Part shown: positions 63,297-64,000 of the stretch, piece after piece
How positions within the stretch are numbered: position 1 is the first letter of the stretch
How the letters are laid out: each line of letters starts with the position of its first letter
Source of the DNA: Rhynchopus euleeides
Taxonomy: Eukaryota; Euglenozoa; Diplonemea; Diplonemida; Diplonemidae
Direction of reading: 5' to 3'
DNA length: 64,000 nucleotides
Assembly: GCA_963210315.1 (NCBI GenBank)
Contig: OY723243.1
Location: 1,426,001-1,490,000, forward strand
Translations under genes and position numbers: made by a program
Notes under the pieces: generated by a model
What the model was told of the DNA's origin: nothing
Databases searched by the model: none
The model's input: only the letters and a program-made list of their open reading frames with translations

Positions 63297-64000
63297 GGGG
63301 GGGTCAAATGGGGGTGACAAACACGATTTTTCAAAAAACCGGCGCAGAGGCCCCAAAGCCCCCGTAAACCCTCCAAACCCCCCCAGATCGGTCCGGAAAC
63401 CCATCGAACCCCACTTTTCCACCATTCCGGGCACCTCAGGTGCCCGAATTGGGGTACCTAAATTTTGTGCCACCGTTTGGTACCGTACAGTGCCACTGTG
63501 TGGGAGGTTGGAAAAGAAAATGCCCCAACACACCACATCTGAGGGTTGCAATGCATGTTGCTTGCCAACCACGTCATCCGGTGGGTGTCAGGCGCTATGT
63601 AGGTGGCATTAGCCAGGTCTTCGATGTGTTCTGGCTTGTATATATACCTCCCTGCCTGCGGCACAGGCACTGCCTTTGTCCCCCACACCAGCCACAGAGA
63701 GCGTATTGTACTCGGTCCACGGTTGCTGATTCATTGTGATGCGTTGTATCCTCGAGTGAACGTCACACACTAGTGGCACCACCACCCGCCATCCGAGAGC
63801 TGTATTGACTTTGCGCGCTTCCGTTGTATTCACCTCGCCACGCATATTGCACCGTTCAGTACCAGTGCTCTTGGGCCAGGCAAAGTAGACCGCAGCAACT
63901 ACCAATTCTGGCACAATGGGTACCACGACAGCGCACTTCATGTGTTCCCGGAATGTACAGCTCGTGTTGCAACAGTCGTTGTCAACACATCCCGGTTGTG
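63297..64000. mobile_element. Second copy of the long-TIR element, cut by the window end
   Basis: Same orientation as 45734-46881: left arm to about 63655, then the unique centre, ending at CCCGGTTGTG equivalent to 46447. Its left end (GGGGGGGTCAAATGGGGGTGACA) matches the right arm of the first copy, showing that the left end of the first copy is the altered one. About 98% identical over the shared part. Confidence 0.85.

Overview
The window is nuclear DNA of a unicellular eukaryote. Genes carry spliceosomal GT–AG introns whose 3' ends mostly read CACAG or GCAG. Coding regions are GC-rich with G/C-ending codons, and there is a RING peroxin, a Pho80-type cyclin, a copine and a MAP3K-like kinase. 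The abundant introns argue against a kinetoplastid. I cannot name the lineage from sequence alone. No tRNA, rRNA, CRISPR or prokaryote-type operon was seen.

Host genes, all on the + strand and widely spaced, are: a C2/PH/copine protein (1724-3700), a WW + CCCH zinc-finger protein (6602-8435, three exons), PEX2 (29383-30911, four exons), a membrane-anchored STE/MAP3K-like kinase (33099-35514, two exons), a small basic protein (37938-38750, three exons) and a Pho80-like cyclin (39523-40608). Exon joins were inferred by reading frame, splice sites and protein sense.

The rest is dominated by mobile DNA, much of it nested. From 8.6 to 19.4 kb an approximately 180-bp AT/GC-alternating tandem repeat has been split by (i) a DNA transposon remnant with a 5-bp target duplication, (ii) a structurally complete tyrosine-recombinase retrotransposon with split direct repeats A1 ... 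B1-A2-B2 and the unusual order gag - YR - RT/RNase H, (iii) a 5'-truncated LINE-like element whose C-terminal region has two OTU-like modules and zinc-binding clusters, and (iv) a second LINE-like fragment. 5'-truncated, inverted copies of the same two LINE families recur side by side at 26.6-28.8 kb, one with a perfect 13-bp target duplication. A hAT-like transposase gene lies at 21.6-24.1 kb between inverted CCGGG-rich palindromic arrays flanked by TTAA.

From 41 to 64 kb there are TA-flanked terminal-inverted-repeat elements (41087-42394, 45734-46881, 62716-63294, 63297-end), two near-identical 1.2-kb non-autonomous hAT elements with perfect 8-bp target duplications (42676-43882, 51469-52677), and an apparently intact 4.95-kb autonomous hAT (51378-56326) that contains the second of them. 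A short GC hairpin module recurs in at least three unrelated transposon families here. The 62.7-kb MITE sits in the boundary TA of another element, and the uninterrupted site can be read at 45.7 kb. Long stretches at 3.7-6.6, 30.9-33.1, 35.5-37.9, 43.9-45.7, 46.9-51.4 and 56.3-62.7 kb hold no gene I can support.
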